This document shows, in pieces, positions 1-8,560 of a stretch of 64,000 nucleotides of DNA; within the stretch, counting starts at the first letter, position 1, and the number at the start of each line of letters is the position of its first letter. Source of the stretch: Lachnospiraceae bacterium. GTDB taxonomy: Bacteria > Bacillota > Clostridia > Lachnospirales > Lachnospiraceae. The DNA lies in NCBI GenBank assembly GCA_014804485.1, contig JAAUZT010000013.1:35092-99091 (forward strand), given 5' to 3'. Position numbers and translations under genes: made by a program. A model generated the notes under the pieces. It made no database searches. It saw only the letters and a program-made list of their open reading frames with translations, and was not told where the DNA came from.

Positions 1-540
1 AATCTCCCAGTCACAGTCTTCCAGATAGAAGTGATCCAGCGTGATACCCGCTACCATACTTTCCGAGAAAGGCACGGCATTCATGGACAGGTTCGCAAAC
101 CTTGTATACACTTTAACACCATCCTTCTCCCAGACCTCGGTTGTCGTATACTGATTAGAGGACAATGTCTGTGTGTTGTCACCGTCATACTCCCAGCCCA
201 ATGCCTCGAAATCCGAATACCACATGGGGAACTGATATACCGTACCGTCTATGGATATCTGGAAATCATACAGATCATCGGACAACTCACTCGGTGCTGT
301 TGCCGCCTTCACAGGTTCTTTCTGCTCTTCCGGCTCTTCCTCTGCCTCGGGTTCTTCCTCCGCTTCCGGTTCCTCTTCCGCTTCCTCCTCTTCGGGTTCT
401 TCATTCAGTTCCTCTTCCAGCTCCGCTCTTACTTCATCCGCTCTGGATCCCGCCTCGGCTGCCTCATCCGATGAACCGCAAGCCGTCATGGATAATGTGC
501 AGCTGATTGCTAATAATAGTGCCAATGTTTTTTTCTTCAT
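1..540 (-). CDS. Putative lipoprotein with acidic linker, C-terminus cut by window edge
   Basis: The reading frame opens at 540 behind GGAGAG and stays open to base 1, so only the first 180 residues are visible. The N terminus is a lipoprotein signal (MKKKTLALLLA...), with the lipobox SMTAC placing the acylated cysteine at residue 21. Residues about 39-72 are almost pure Glu/Ala/Pro, a flexible acidic linker expected to lift the folded part off the membrane. After it comes a globular segment containing YDFQISIDGTVYQFPM and Trp/Tyr-rich strands. I do not recognise a named family. The protein is probably anchored on the outer face of the cytoplasmic membrane. Confidence is high that it is a gene, low on function. 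Confidence 0.8.
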   Translation of the reverse strand, partial: MKKKTLALLLAISCTLSMTACGSSDEAAEAGSRADEVRAELEEELNEEPEEEEAEEEPEAEEEPEAEEEPEEQKEPVKAATAPSELSDDLYDFQISIDGTVYQFPMWYSDFEALGWEYDGDNTQTLSSNQYTTTEVWEKDGVKVYTRFANLSMNAVPFSESMVAGITLDHFYLEDCDWEI

Positions 541-655
541 TTTTTCTCTCCATTCTCTTGATGCAGGTTTTCATACCTGCTTTTTTCTTTCGATCGGTGA
601 TCTCACAGCCCGTTCATTTATAATACCGCTGAAGAAATTAAAAGGTTGCAAAATC

Positions 656-1000
656 TCAGGAAACTTTCCGATCCCTTTTTTCTACCATCCTGTCATACTG
701 CCCATACATCTTCTGGACTTCATTCTCCAAAATATAATAATGCCGTATGTAAGGAATCAGCAGTACGAGCAGCGCAATCGCAAGCAGTCCCACCGCGATC
801 GTAAACGACACTACCGACAGAGCGATCACAATCACTTCAAGAAGTGCGAAAGTAACTGTCACGATCAAATGAATCAATCTCTCATGCTGGAAAAAGGAAA
901 CCTGAATCAAATGCTCTTTTATCACAGCATCCCAATCAGAATTATCCTGAGAGATCAACTCGTCAATGTACTTTCTGTAATTTAAGATCCGTTGTTCCAT
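656..1000 (-). CDS. Small two-helix membrane protein of unknown function
   Basis: This 114-residue protein starts at an ATG behind GGAGGAG. A charged N-terminal helix (residues 1-42) precedes a long hydrophobic stretch at about 43-87 that can form two membrane helices. A charged C-terminal tail (LENEVQKMYGQYDRMVEKRD) may form a coiled coil. Both ends are predicted to be cytoplasmic. No family is recognised. It is divergent from the solute-binding lipoprotein gene that begins at 1233, and the shared promoter region contains three tandem 10-bp repeats. Confidence 0.7.
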   Translation of the reverse strand: MEQRILNYRKYIDELISQDNSDWDAVIKEHLIQVSFFQHERLIHLIVTVTFALLEVIVIALSVVSFTIAVGLLAIALLVLLIPYIRHYYILENEVQKMYGQYDRMVEKRDRKVS

Positions 1001-1096
1001 ATGCTATACTCCTCCCCATATATTTCTGCGCCGCTTTCTACCGACGTATTTAACATTGTATCATGTATATTTGTCGAGGAAAATAGATTTTATTGC

Positions 1097-1126
1097 TTTT
1101 CCTGTCTTTTCCTGTCTTTTCCTGTC
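1097..1126. repeat. Three perfect tandem 10-bp repeats in a divergent promoter region
   Basis: TTTTCCTGTC occurs three times head to tail at 1097, 1107 and 1117. The period is one helical turn, so every copy shows the same DNA face. This is the kind of arrangement used by transcription factors that bind direct repeats. The site lies between the divergent genes starting at 1000 (minus) and 1233 (plus). A binding role is inference. Confidence 0.6.
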
Positions 1127-1232
1127 ACTTTTTCCGCTCCCCAATCGTGTGTAAACGTGAAAAGACTTTTTAAGCCGCCTTTGTATGGCAATTATGCCTG
1201 CACAAAAACACACTGATATGGGAGGACGATTC

Positions 1233-3587
1233 ATGGATACCAAAGATTCACAGAAAACAAAACTTCATAAAAACCGAATCTTTCGCAAATTATTCACATT
1301 TTTTCTTTGCATCTTCTTATTGCTGCATCTAACCATCGGCTGCGCTGACCGCAACCTTTCGGATGTAAACCAATCAGAAAACCCTGAAACTTCTGGTATG
1401 GGACGTTATGTAGAAACAATCACAGACTTGCCGGACAGCCTTTCCGGCCCTATAAACAAACTTTTCCGACTGGCAGATGACAGTCTGATCCTAACTGACA
1501 CGACTGCATCTTTTCTGGTTTCTGAAGATAACGGAGATACATGGCTTACCGATGAACGGCCATGGCATACCCAGCTGTTAAACGAAGGCGCGTATGTCAT
1601 CGATGTGGCAATCGGTCCGGATAATACCACCGCTATAATCTACCAGCCGAGTGCCGTTAAAACAGAGTCAGACTCTCTTCTTCCCCAGCTTATGCTGATT
1701 AAATCTGACGGCACGCAGATACCTGTTACAGTCGGTTCCCCAAATGACGCGCAATACCTGGTCAAAGTTTTTACTACAGATTGCGGCAGAATATTTGTCA
1801 CACTATTTGCACAGGATAATTTTAATATCTATGAAGTCCTGAAAGACGGCAGCAGCCGGCTGTTTCTTACTATGGATGAAAAATCGCCGGATCAGCTCCT
1901 ACTGTCGGACCATTTGATGATTATATACGGAACCGAGTATGAATCTCCTCTTATCTATGATGTAGCATCAGAAACTTATCTGGAAGATGCCGTACTCTCC
2001 GATTTTATCATTGACCATACCGCGAGGACTTCCTCCGCTACAGAATCAAACGGTTCATTCTACGCTACGGACTGGTATATATTCACGGCATCCGATGATT
2101 CTATTTGGCTGGCCGGGCAGGAAGGTCTGTACCGTCACACAATAGGTGGAAATGCATTAGAACAGATCATTGACGGAAACCTTTCGGTGCTGAGCGATCC
2201 TTCGTATCATATTACCGGAATAATACCGCTGGATGATCATGAGTTTCTGGCCGTCTTCCTCAACCGGAAATTGGTACATTTTACATATGACCCGAGTATA
2301 CCCTCCAAACCTTCAAAGACATTAAAGGTTTATAGTGTGGAAAATAATGATACCATACGTCAGGCAATTACCTTATATCTGTCGGATCATCCGGATATAT
2401 ATATCGAATATGACATCGGTATGTCCGCTGACGATGCTGCCACAAGAGAGGATGCATTAAAGAAACTGAACACGAAGATTATGGCTGGAAACGGTCCCGA
2501 TGTAATAGTCATGGATAATATCCCTCTGAACACCTATATTAAAAAAGGTGTTTTGAAAGATCTCTCTCCGGTATGGAATCAGATAAATGAAACGGAACCG
2601 CTTTTTACAAACATTGGAAATGCCATGAAAAGTGAAGACGGTAATATCTATGCCCTTCCCTGCGAAATACAGATTCCCATTCTCTTTGGAGATGAGGCGG
2701 TAATCTCTCAAATGAATGACTTGAAGAGCACTGCCGACATGACCGAATCTCTGCAGCAGGATAATCCCGGACAGGACTTGTTCGGCCTCTATACTACGGA
2801 AGACATATTGCGCCTTTTCACTACGGTATCTGCTCCGTCATGGACAACAGATTCCGATGAGCTTAACATACAATATCTTTCCGATTTTCTGGAACAGACG
2901 AAAAGATTGTATATCGCCCAAAACGAAAACAATATGGAAGATCAGCCGGAAATATACGTTGTCGGTACTCAAAGAGACAGCACAGATGCCCGATTAAATT
3001 TAAAAGTAATAGAATATGTGGGAAGATACTTATCATCATTTACCTGCGGCATTCTTCACAATCCCCGTGTTTATGCCGAATTAAATTCTGTCAAAGAAAT
3101 AAACGGATTTGAGTCCTGCGGATGGAAAACGATGAACGGGCAAAATGATCATGTGTTTATTGCCAAAACGATTGTCGGAATCAGTTCAACTACACATAAT
3201 ACTGATTGCGCCGAAGATTTCCTGCGCGTCTGTCTGAGCACTGAAAATCAGCTAAACCTGCGTTCCGGATTACCGGTCAACAAGACGGCATTAAATAATA
3301 CTTTTCCGTTAATCGATGATCAAACTTCTGAGTACCTGCCCTATGACAGCGAATATCTGGCCGACTCGGAGGGAAACTTGACCAGATTTGACATTTATCC
3401 GCCGAACCAAGAGGCTATTACTGTATTACGTGTCTGTATAGAAGATGCCGATACCCCATATATAGAAAACAAGCTGTTGGAAGATATCGTCTGCAAACAG
3501 GGCATTGCTTACCTGCAGGGAGATATTTCTCTGGAAGAAGCACTGGATTCCATTAAGAAACAACTAACGATTTACATGACAGAATAG
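1233..3587 (+). CDS. Membrane lipoprotein with Asp-box N-terminal region and family 1 solute-binding C-terminal region
   Basis: The start chosen is the ATG behind GGGAGG at 1233, giving 784 residues; an upstream in-frame ATG at 1185 has no ribosome site. A basic N terminus and hydrophobic core lead to the lipobox LTIGC with Cys37. Residues 97-104 read SEDNGDTW, an Asp-box (BNR) motif typical of beta-propeller repeats, and the region up to about 350 is strand-rich. From about residue 360 the sequence looks like a family 1 extracellular solute-binding protein (KTLKVYSVENNDTIRQAI, then GPDVIVMDN). No ABC permease genes are adjacent. Instead an ECF sigma factor gene follows 23 bp later, so the protein may act as a surface sensor rather than in transport (inference). 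Confidence 0.75.
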   Translation: MDTKDSQKTKLHKNRIFRKLFTFFLCIFLLLHLTIGCADRNLSDVNQSENPETSGMGRYVETITDLPDSLSGPINKLFRLADDSLILTDTTASFLVSEDNGDTWLTDERPWHTQLLNEGAYVIDVAIGPDNTTAIIYQPSAVKTESDSLLPQLMLIKSDGTQIPVTVGSPNDAQYLVKVFTTDCGRIFVTLFAQDNFNIYEVLKDGSSRLFLTMDEKSPDQLLLSDHLMIIYGTEYESPLIYDVASETYLEDAVLSDFIIDHTARTSSATESNGSFYATDWYIFTASDDSIWLAGQEGLYRHTIGGNALEQIIDGNLSVLSDPSYHITGIIPLDDHEFLAVFLNRKLVHFTYDPSIPSKPSKTLKVYSVENNDTIRQAITLYLSDHPDIYIEYDIGMSADDAATREDALKKLNTKIMAGNGPDVIVMDNIPLNTYIKKGVLKDLSPVWNQINETEPLFTNIGNAMKSEDGNIYALPCEIQIPILFGDEAVISQMNDLKSTADMTESLQQDNPGQDLFGLYTTEDILRLFTTVSAPSWTTDSDELNIQYLSDFLEQTKRLYIAQNENNMEDQPEIYVVGTQRDSTDARLNLKVIEYVGRYLSSFTCGILHNPRVYAELNSVKEINGFESCGWKTMNGQNDHVFIAKTIVGISSTTHNTDCAEDFLRVCLSTENQLNLRSGLPVNKTALNNTFPLIDDQTSEYLPYDSEYLADSEGNLTRFDIYPPNQEAITVLRVCIEDADTPYIENKLLEDIVCKQGIAYLQGDISLEEALDSIKKQLTIYMTE

Positions 3588-3610
3588 CATGGCGGAGGAG
3601 GTCGCGTGTC

Positions 3611-4081
3611 GTGAACAGAAAAAGTGAATCTGAAATCAACCGCATCCTGCAAACCTACGGCAATATGCTATACCGCACCGCCTATCTGCTTCTGGGTAAT
3701 CCTCACGATGTGCAAGACGTTTTGCAGGAGGTGTTGCTTCGCTATATGGAAAAGGCTCCTGCATTTACCTCTTCCGATCACGAAAAAGCATGGCTTCTGC
3801 GCGTAACCTCAAACTGCTGCAAAGACTGCCTGCGTTTTCGTAAACGGCATTCCTATATCGAGCTGGAACAAATACAAGAATATTTTCCGGCGCCGGAAGA
3901 CAGACATTTATTTCAGGAGCTCTATGCCCTGCCAACTAAGTGGAAAACTATATTACTGCTGCATTACTTTGAAGGTTATCCGATCAAAGAAATCGCAGAA
4001 ATTACCGGTCTGTCGGAAAGCGCCGTGAAGAAGAGACTGCAGCGGGCAAGAGACGCGTTGAAATTAGAGCTTACCACTTAA
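3611..4081 (+). CDS. ECF-type RNA polymerase sigma factor
   Basis: A GTG start behind GGAGGAGG gives 156 residues, the normal size for an extracytoplasmic-function sigma factor. Region 2 lies at about residues 15-48 (YGNMLYRTAYLLLGNPHDVQ, then DVLQEVLLRYMEK). Region 4 is at about 107-152, with the helix-turn-helix IKEIAEITGLSESAVKKRL. Such factors direct RNA polymerase to a small regulon when released from a membrane anti-sigma factor. The genes on either side, a surface lipoprotein and a single-pass membrane protein, fit that scheme. The three genes appear to be one operon. Confidence 0.92.
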   Translation: MNRKSESEINRILQTYGNMLYRTAYLLLGNPHDVQDVLQEVLLRYMEKAPAFTSSDHEKAWLLRVTSNCCKDCLRFRKRHSYIELEQIQEYFPAPEDRHLFQELYALPTKWKTILLLHYFEGYPIKEIAEITGLSESAVKKRLQRARDALKLELTT

Positions 4082-4187
4082 CAATGTCAAACCAATATTT
4101 CAGACAACTCAACCTTATCACAGCACCACTGGTGAGCTTAGAACAATACCTAATTTTAAATTATTTTACAAGAAAGGACATCTGACT

Positions 4188-4712
4188 ATGAACGAAAAAG
4201 ATATAACACAAATCAAAGAATCCATTATTATGCCATCTGAAATGGCTGATACCCTGTTACAGAACTGTACCCAATCCCGTATAAAGCACTACCGCTACAG
4301 CCGCTACTCCAAAATTTGTGCCGTTCTTGCTACAATTTTCTGTATCGGCGCCGCCGGCTCCACTTCGCTGGCGGCTTATAATATCTATCAGGAAAAACAA
4401 CTGGTTGTCTTTATGGATTACGACCTGACGCAAGAGGAAATCGCTGCAGTCGGCGACACGCTTGCACAAATTCCCGACATTACCATCCATTACGTCAGTG
4501 GAGACGAGGCATGGGAAGAATTTAAATCCGAATTTCTAACCGGAAATGCAGAATTGGAAGAGTGGGCCGACTCTATAGACAATCCCCTCACCGACTCTTT
4601 CAATTACGAAGTGAGCATACGTCTGGGCGCTAACACCGAAGCTGTCCGCGAAGAAATCTGCAAGATCGACGGGGTAAGACTGATTACCACCAGACGGGAA
4701 TTAAAGGAATAA
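4188..4712 (+). CDS. Single-pass membrane protein with FtsX-like extracellular domain, probable anti-sigma factor
   Basis: The 174-residue protein starts at an ATG behind AAAGGA. It has a short cytoplasmic N terminus (1-42; MPSEMADTLLQNC resembles the start of Firmicutes anti-sigma proteins), one membrane helix at about 43-64, and an outside domain at 72-168. That domain matches the FtsX extracellular domain pattern: VVFMDYDLTQEEIAAVGDTL, VSGDEAWEEFK and NPLTDSF at 132-138. True FtsX is about 300 residues with four membrane helices; none of that permease part is present and no ftsE is nearby. Its position directly after an ECF sigma gene suggests it binds and restrains that sigma factor (inference). 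Confidence 0.75.
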   Translation: MNEKDITQIKESIIMPSEMADTLLQNCTQSRIKHYRYSRYSKICAVLATIFCIGAAGSTSLAAYNIYQEKQLVVFMDYDLTQEEIAAVGDTLAQIPDITIHYVSGDEAWEEFKSEFLTGNAELEEWADSIDNPLTDSFNYEVSIRLGANTEAVREEICKIDGVRLITTRRELKE

Positions 4713-4726
4713 GGTGACCAGAATAA

Positions 4727-4761
4727 GGGCGGCACCGCTATGCGATGCCGCTCTTGCTTTT
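4727..4761 (+). terminator. Intrinsic terminator after the ECF sigma unit
   Basis: The stem GCGGCA (4729-4734) pairs with TGCCGC (4746-4751), with an inner CGC-TAT-GCG hairpin, and is followed by TTGCTTTT. It overlaps the 3' end of the convergent ATPase gene. Confidence 0.65.
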
Positions 4762-6066
4762 ATTCAGAATTTGCTCTAAATTCCATATCTGGTAAAGTGG
4801 AAGATTTAACAAACTCTGCTCTCTGCGATAATCTTTCAGAGATGTTCTAATTGCTGTTTCCGGCTGGTATTTTTTGCAGAATACTTTCAGGCTCTGTGCA
4901 CGAACATTCAACCCTGCTTTTGCTTCCACCGGAATAATTTTATTATTATAAGAAAAAATAAAGTCAACTTCAGAAGTTGCACCTTCACTCCAATAATAAA
5001 TATTCGATGCAATTTCCATAGCTTGCAACTCCTGCAGGACAAACTGCTCCGTCAGCGCCCCCATAAACTCTTTAAAAACCGCCACAGAATCTAAGATAAT
5101 TCCCGCTTCGATCTCACACATCGTCCTAAGCAGACCTACATCCAGAAAATATATTTTAAATGCTTTCAAATCCTCATATGCTTTCAACGGAAGCTTTCCT
5201 CCCGTAACCAGCCCTACCTTGCGAATCATACCACTATCTTTCAACCACAGAAGCGCATCTTCGTACTCCCGCGCTCTTGCCCCCTCTTTAGCCAACCCAT
5301 AAATAAATTTCTTATTTTCTTTGGCTAACTGAGAAGGTATGGAACTCCAGATGTGATGTATTTTCGGAATCACACTTGTCGGTGCATGTTTTGAAAAGTC
5401 GTTCTCATAAGCACGTAAAAGCCTCTTTTGAATATCCGTCACTTCGGCAAAATCTCTTGTTTTTATCCATGTATCTATTGCTGCAGGCATTCCGCCGATA
5501 ATAAAATATTTTTTCAGATTATCTACATATTTTTCTCTTAACAGCTCCGGTAGCTTTTCTTCATAATGTTCTCGGGCCCACTCGATCAGCATTTCTTCTT
5601 TATTTGCTATCAGAAATTCCTCAAAAGACATCGGGTAAATGTTCACAAAATCTACTTTTCCAACTGGAAACGAGGTACCTGAATGCAGAGTAACACCCAG
5701 AAAAGATCCTGCACAGCAAATTGCATATTCCGGCGCTTCTTCCGCAAAATATTTAAGCGCCGTCAACGCTCTCGGAACTTCCTGGATCTCATCAAATATC
5801 ATCAGCGTTTTTGTAGGATCAATCTTTTTCCCATGATAAGCGCCTAATAACTCCACAATTCTTGCAGGTACGATACTTCCCTCAAAAAGATCTGCTACTA
5901 CACCGGGATTCTCAAAATTAATGTAGCATACATCTTCAAAAAATTTTTCACCGAATTCTTTTAATAACCAGGTCTTTCCTACCTGCCTTGCGCCCATCAG
6001 GATCAGCGGAAGCCTGCCCTCTTTTTCTTTCCATTCCGCAAGCTTTTTGATAGCTGTTCTGTACAT
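4738..6066 (-). CDS. AAA family ATPase with DUF4143 and nuclease-like C-terminal domain (copy 1)
   Basis: The ATG at 6066 behind AGGAGAG gives 442 residues; a longer frame to 6180 lacks a ribosome site. The Walker A is GARQVGKT (25-32) and the Walker B is LMIFDEIQE, with D92-E93. The middle of the protein has DUF4143 character. The C terminus carries EVDFIFSYNNKIIPVEAKAG, a D...ExK arrangement like PD-(D/E)XK nucleases. This architecture is widespread in gut Firmicutes and archaea as orphan genes of uncertain role. A second, diverged copy occurs at 14108-15298. The upstream spacer has near-identical direct repeats that may be regulatory. Confidence 0.88.
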   Translation of the reverse strand: MYRTAIKKLAEWKEKEGRLPLILMGARQVGKTWLLKEFGEKFFEDVCYINFENPGVVADLFEGSIVPARIVELLGAYHGKKIDPTKTLMIFDEIQEVPRALTALKYFAEEAPEYAICCAGSFLGVTLHSGTSFPVGKVDFVNIYPMSFEEFLIANKEEMLIEWAREHYEEKLPELLREKYVDNLKKYFIIGGMPAAIDTWIKTRDFAEVTDIQKRLLRAYENDFSKHAPTSVIPKIHHIWSSIPSQLAKENKKFIYGLAKEGARAREYEDALLWLKDSGMIRKVGLVTGGKLPLKAYEDLKAFKIYFLDVGLLRTMCEIEAGIILDSVAVFKEFMGALTEQFVLQELQAMEIASNIYYWSEGATSEVDFIFSYNNKIIPVEAKAGLNVRAQSLKVFCKKYQPETAIRTSLKDYRREQSLLNLPLYQIWNLEQILNKSKSGIA

Positions 6067-6140
6067 AAAAACTCTCCTGCTCCATTCAGCAATAATATAA
6101 TAAGATTTGAACATTGCCCCTTTTCTATATTCTACTTTAG

Positions 6141-6225
6141 TATTCACATTTTCACAACCGTTATTCTTCATATATTTCACGTTTTTATAATCTTAATTAT
6201 TATAATTATTCACATTTTCATAACC
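6141..6225. repeat. Pair of 19-bp direct repeats upstream of the ATPase gene
   Basis: TATTCACATTTTCACAACC (6141-6159) recurs as TATTCACATTTTCATAACC (6207-6225), one mismatch, 66 bp apart. A weaker partial copy (ATCCACATTTCAATA) begins near 6241. The copies sit in the very AT-rich 223-bp spacer between the ATPase start and the next gene. Confidence 0.5.
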
Positions 6226-6289
6226 ATAAATTCTATAATCATCCACATTTCAATAGTATAATATTTAAAAATAGCGCCCATATTGGGCG

Positions 6290-6724
6290 CTATTCAAAGA
6301 GTACTGTTCCTTCCGTATCCTGAATAACAATATTGTCTGTTGATGAGTCGCCTACGGCGGTAGCTACATATTTCGCAATCTCTGACACGCTATCCTGTGA
6401 AAGATCCTCTTGTAACTCCAGCGAAATCACCGCCTGCGTGTTATCTCCAGCCTCTGCCAGTGTGACCGCAGCGCACTTAACAGTGGGATATCCTTCCTCT
6501 ATACCATCACTTAACAGTTCCTGCAGATACTCTGTGTACTTCATCTTTTTATCAGCCTCTGTAAGATCTCCCTCGGTGATATCATCCAGCAAGATTTCTT
6601 CTGCCTCTATACTGCCGGCAGAAAGATTATCTTTCTCCGATACTCCGCAACCTGTAAATAATCCCATCATGATAACCGCCGGAACAATCCTGACTGCTAC
6701 TCCGGTTTTTTTCTTTTTCATCAT
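6290..6724 (-). CDS. Small putative lipoprotein
   Basis: The ATG at 6724 sits behind GGGGGAG and gives 144 residues. A basic start (MMKKKKTG) and hydrophobic segment lead to the lipobox GLFTGC, with Cys26 as the lipidated residue. The mature part is acidic up to about residue 60. It then continues into a region with alternating strands and helices (YPTVKCAAVTLAEAGDNTQA, VISLELQEDLSQDSVSEIA) that resembles a small compact domain. No named family is recognised. It is probably an outer-face membrane protein. It lies among other accessory genes and is not obviously in an operon with the next gene, about 100 bp upstream. Confidence 0.7.
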   Translation of the reverse strand: MMKKKKTGVAVRIVPAVIMMGLFTGCGVSEKDNLSAGSIEAEEILLDDITEGDLTEADKKMKYTEYLQELLSDGIEEGYPTVKCAAVTLAEAGDNTQAVISLELQEDLSQDSVSEIAKYVATAVGDSSTDNIVIQDTEGTVLFE

Positions 6725-6824
6725 TATATCTGCTCCCCCTTCGTGAACACACACATAAACCGCCGTTATTTTCTTATTGATTTCATTATTCTACATGATT
6801 CCAACTATTCCATCAACACTTATT

Positions 6825-7418
6825 TTAAATTTCCAGAAATCCTAAGAACTTCTTCCACTCCATGTATCCCTTCAAGTCTCCGTATCGGTACTCCGACTGC
6901 ATGATATCATTTACAATCTTCGCCCAATCAAACTTTTCCGAAAAGCTCCATGTACCGATTCTGCTCTCAGCATCCTTCACGGATTTTGCAACTACAGCTT
7001 TCAGCACTGTGTCCTCAAAACTGCCCTTTCCGCTTTCTTTCAGACTGGCAGTGTACGCATACATTTCAACCGTATCACAGTTTTTCGGGTCTACCTCTGA
7101 CACATCCACCATCCGTTCTGTTACATTTCCCGACTTATCCCATATTTTCACTTTATGTACAGGGTTTTCCGGGTCAAAGTCCTGTGTCTTATATACGGAA
7201 TAAGAGGAACCGCTCACGAGTTCTGCCCCTGAGAATATCGTAATATCCCCTGACCCTTCATCCGCGCCATGCAGAGTGGCTGTCGCCTGTCCTGCTGCCT
7301 GTGCCGCTTCCGCCGCCTGTTTTGCAAAGTTCCCACCTGCCACATTTCTTTCTGTCTTTCTTGTTATTTCATACCCTGCTGGCGGGTATCCTGTTGTTCC
7401 GATTCTACTAACACTCAT
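6825..7418 (-). CDS. Conserved-looking protein of unknown function, 197 residues
   Basis: The ATG lies behind GGAAGAAG. There is no signal peptide or membrane helix. The N terminus (MSVSRIGTTGYPPAGYEITR) is glycine/proline-rich and probably unstructured, followed by an Ala/Gln-rich helix (AKQAAEAAQAAGQAT). The rest alternates strands and helices and ends with Trp/Tyr-rich segments (YRYGDLKGYMEWKKFLGF). I do not recognise the family. The next gene upstream, at 7534-8430, also has a disordered Ala/Lys/Thr-rich N terminus, and the two may work together, with 115 bp between them. Confidence 0.65.
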   Translation of the reverse strand: MSVSRIGTTGYPPAGYEITRKTERNVAGGNFAKQAAEAAQAAGQATATLHGADEGSGDITIFSGAELVSGSSYSVYKTQDFDPENPVHKVKIWDKSGNVTERMVDVSEVDPKNCDTVEMYAYTASLKESGKGSFEDTVLKAVVAKSVKDAESRIGTWSFSEKFDWAKIVNDIMQSEYRYGDLKGYMEWKKFLGFLEI

Positions 7419-7533
7419 TTTAATCTTCTTCCTTTCTCTGTTTTATCACTTCTCTTCTTCCATTAAATATATCCAACGGCAAATACATTTGCATTGATAT
7501 ATCCGATTAACCCTCACAGTTATCCATATCTTG

Positions 7534-8430
7534 CTATTTGTTCGCTCCTGTAATAGAACTTATCATCACATCAGCTTTTGATGACGAAACTAAACCATGG
7601 GATACACTGTTCATTGCCTCCCTGATTCTTCTCTGATATACGGAAGATAACGGCAGTGCCTTTACACTCTCCTGATAATACGCTTTGTTTCTTTCCATCT
7701 CCTGCAGTTTACGCTTTAAGGCATACTCTTCCACAATCCGGGCATACTTCGCACGCCTTATCTTTTTTGCCTTCTGATCTTCTTCAAACCGTCTCTGTTC
7801 CGCTTCTGTCGGTCCGGTAAATCCTCCGCCTCCGCTAATCAGATTCCAGCGTGCAACTTCCCCGTTCTCATCCAGAACGATCAGCGCTGAATTGATTCTG
7901 CCGGGCACGGGGTAGCCGTTCCACGCAAGAAGATGATTGATATTTGCCATGATCTTATCTGCCATTGCCGGATCACTTTTTATTTTTTCTTCCAAAGCAG
8001 GAGGTACAACAATAGAATGCCGCCCTAGTACCGAATCCAGTCTGGATTGTACTTTCGGATCTGTCATCGCCGGATTTGCCCCGCTTGGCGTCCAATTTAA
8101 AACCGATTCATCTACTTCTTTTGCGAAAAATTTTTCAAATGGAAAGTCCATTCTCTGCCATATTCCTTGCGGAATCTTAGAAGCATCCAGAAAATGATAA
8201 TATGCACCCGGAAACATCGCCTGTAACCGACTCTTAAAATTCGTCAGGTTCACATTCTCCTGCCCTGATACTCTCTGTGCAGATTTAGTCGATACAATAT
8301 CTCCAAAGCTGACCCCGTCATGTTTTGTCGCCGATGTATTTTTCGCTGTCGTGTTCTTCACCGCTGCATTCTTTCCGGCAAGAGCCTGTAAATAATACTC
8401 GCCCATTTTACTTGTAAATCCGAAGTCCAT
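7534..8430 (-). CDS. Protein of unknown function with charged helical C terminus, 298 residues
   Basis: The start at 8430 is behind AAAGGAGC; an upstream in-frame ATG at 8550 has none. It has no signal peptide. Residues 1-60 are Lys/Asn/Thr/Ala-rich and low in complexity (KNAAVKNTTAKNTSATKHDG). A folded middle includes FPGAYYHFLDASKIPQG and SALIVLDENGEVARWNLISG. From about 205 onward comes a long charged helix (EAEQRRFEEDQKAKKIRRAK). I do not recognise the family. The order and spacing suggest it is co-transcribed with the 197-residue gene downstream. Function is unassigned. Confidence 0.65.
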   Translation of the reverse strand: MDFGFTSKMGEYYLQALAGKNAAVKNTTAKNTSATKHDGVSFGDIVSTKSAQRVSGQENVNLTNFKSRLQAMFPGAYYHFLDASKIPQGIWQRMDFPFEKFFAKEVDESVLNWTPSGANPAMTDPKVQSRLDSVLGRHSIVVPPALEEKIKSDPAMADKIMANINHLLAWNGYPVPGRINSALIVLDENGEVARWNLISGGGGFTGPTEAEQRRFEEDQKAKKIRRAKYARIVEEYALKRKLQEMERNKAYYQESVKALPLSSVYQRRIREAMNSVSHGLVSSSKADVMISSITGANK

Positions 8431-8560
8431 CGTTGCTGCTCCTTTCTGACGCTCTCTGTATGTTGATCCAACTCTCGTTGTATAACGATTTTCCGCTATG
8501 CAATCCTCCATAACAATAATACGAATCAGCATTCTTAAAAGTTTCACCACAAAAAATGGA

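Noticed and set aside
251-985. Serine-rich open frame on the plus strand
   Set aside because: It is the complement of the acidic Glu codons of the lipoprotein at 1-540 and of the 656-1000 gene; the composition is an artefact.
1097-1126. CRISPR-like repeat
   Set aside because: The repeats are only 10 bp and directly abut without spacers; no cas genes are present in the window.
4188-4712. Cell division protein FtsX itself
   Set aside because: Only the extracellular domain pattern is present; the four-helix permease and a partner ftsE are missing.
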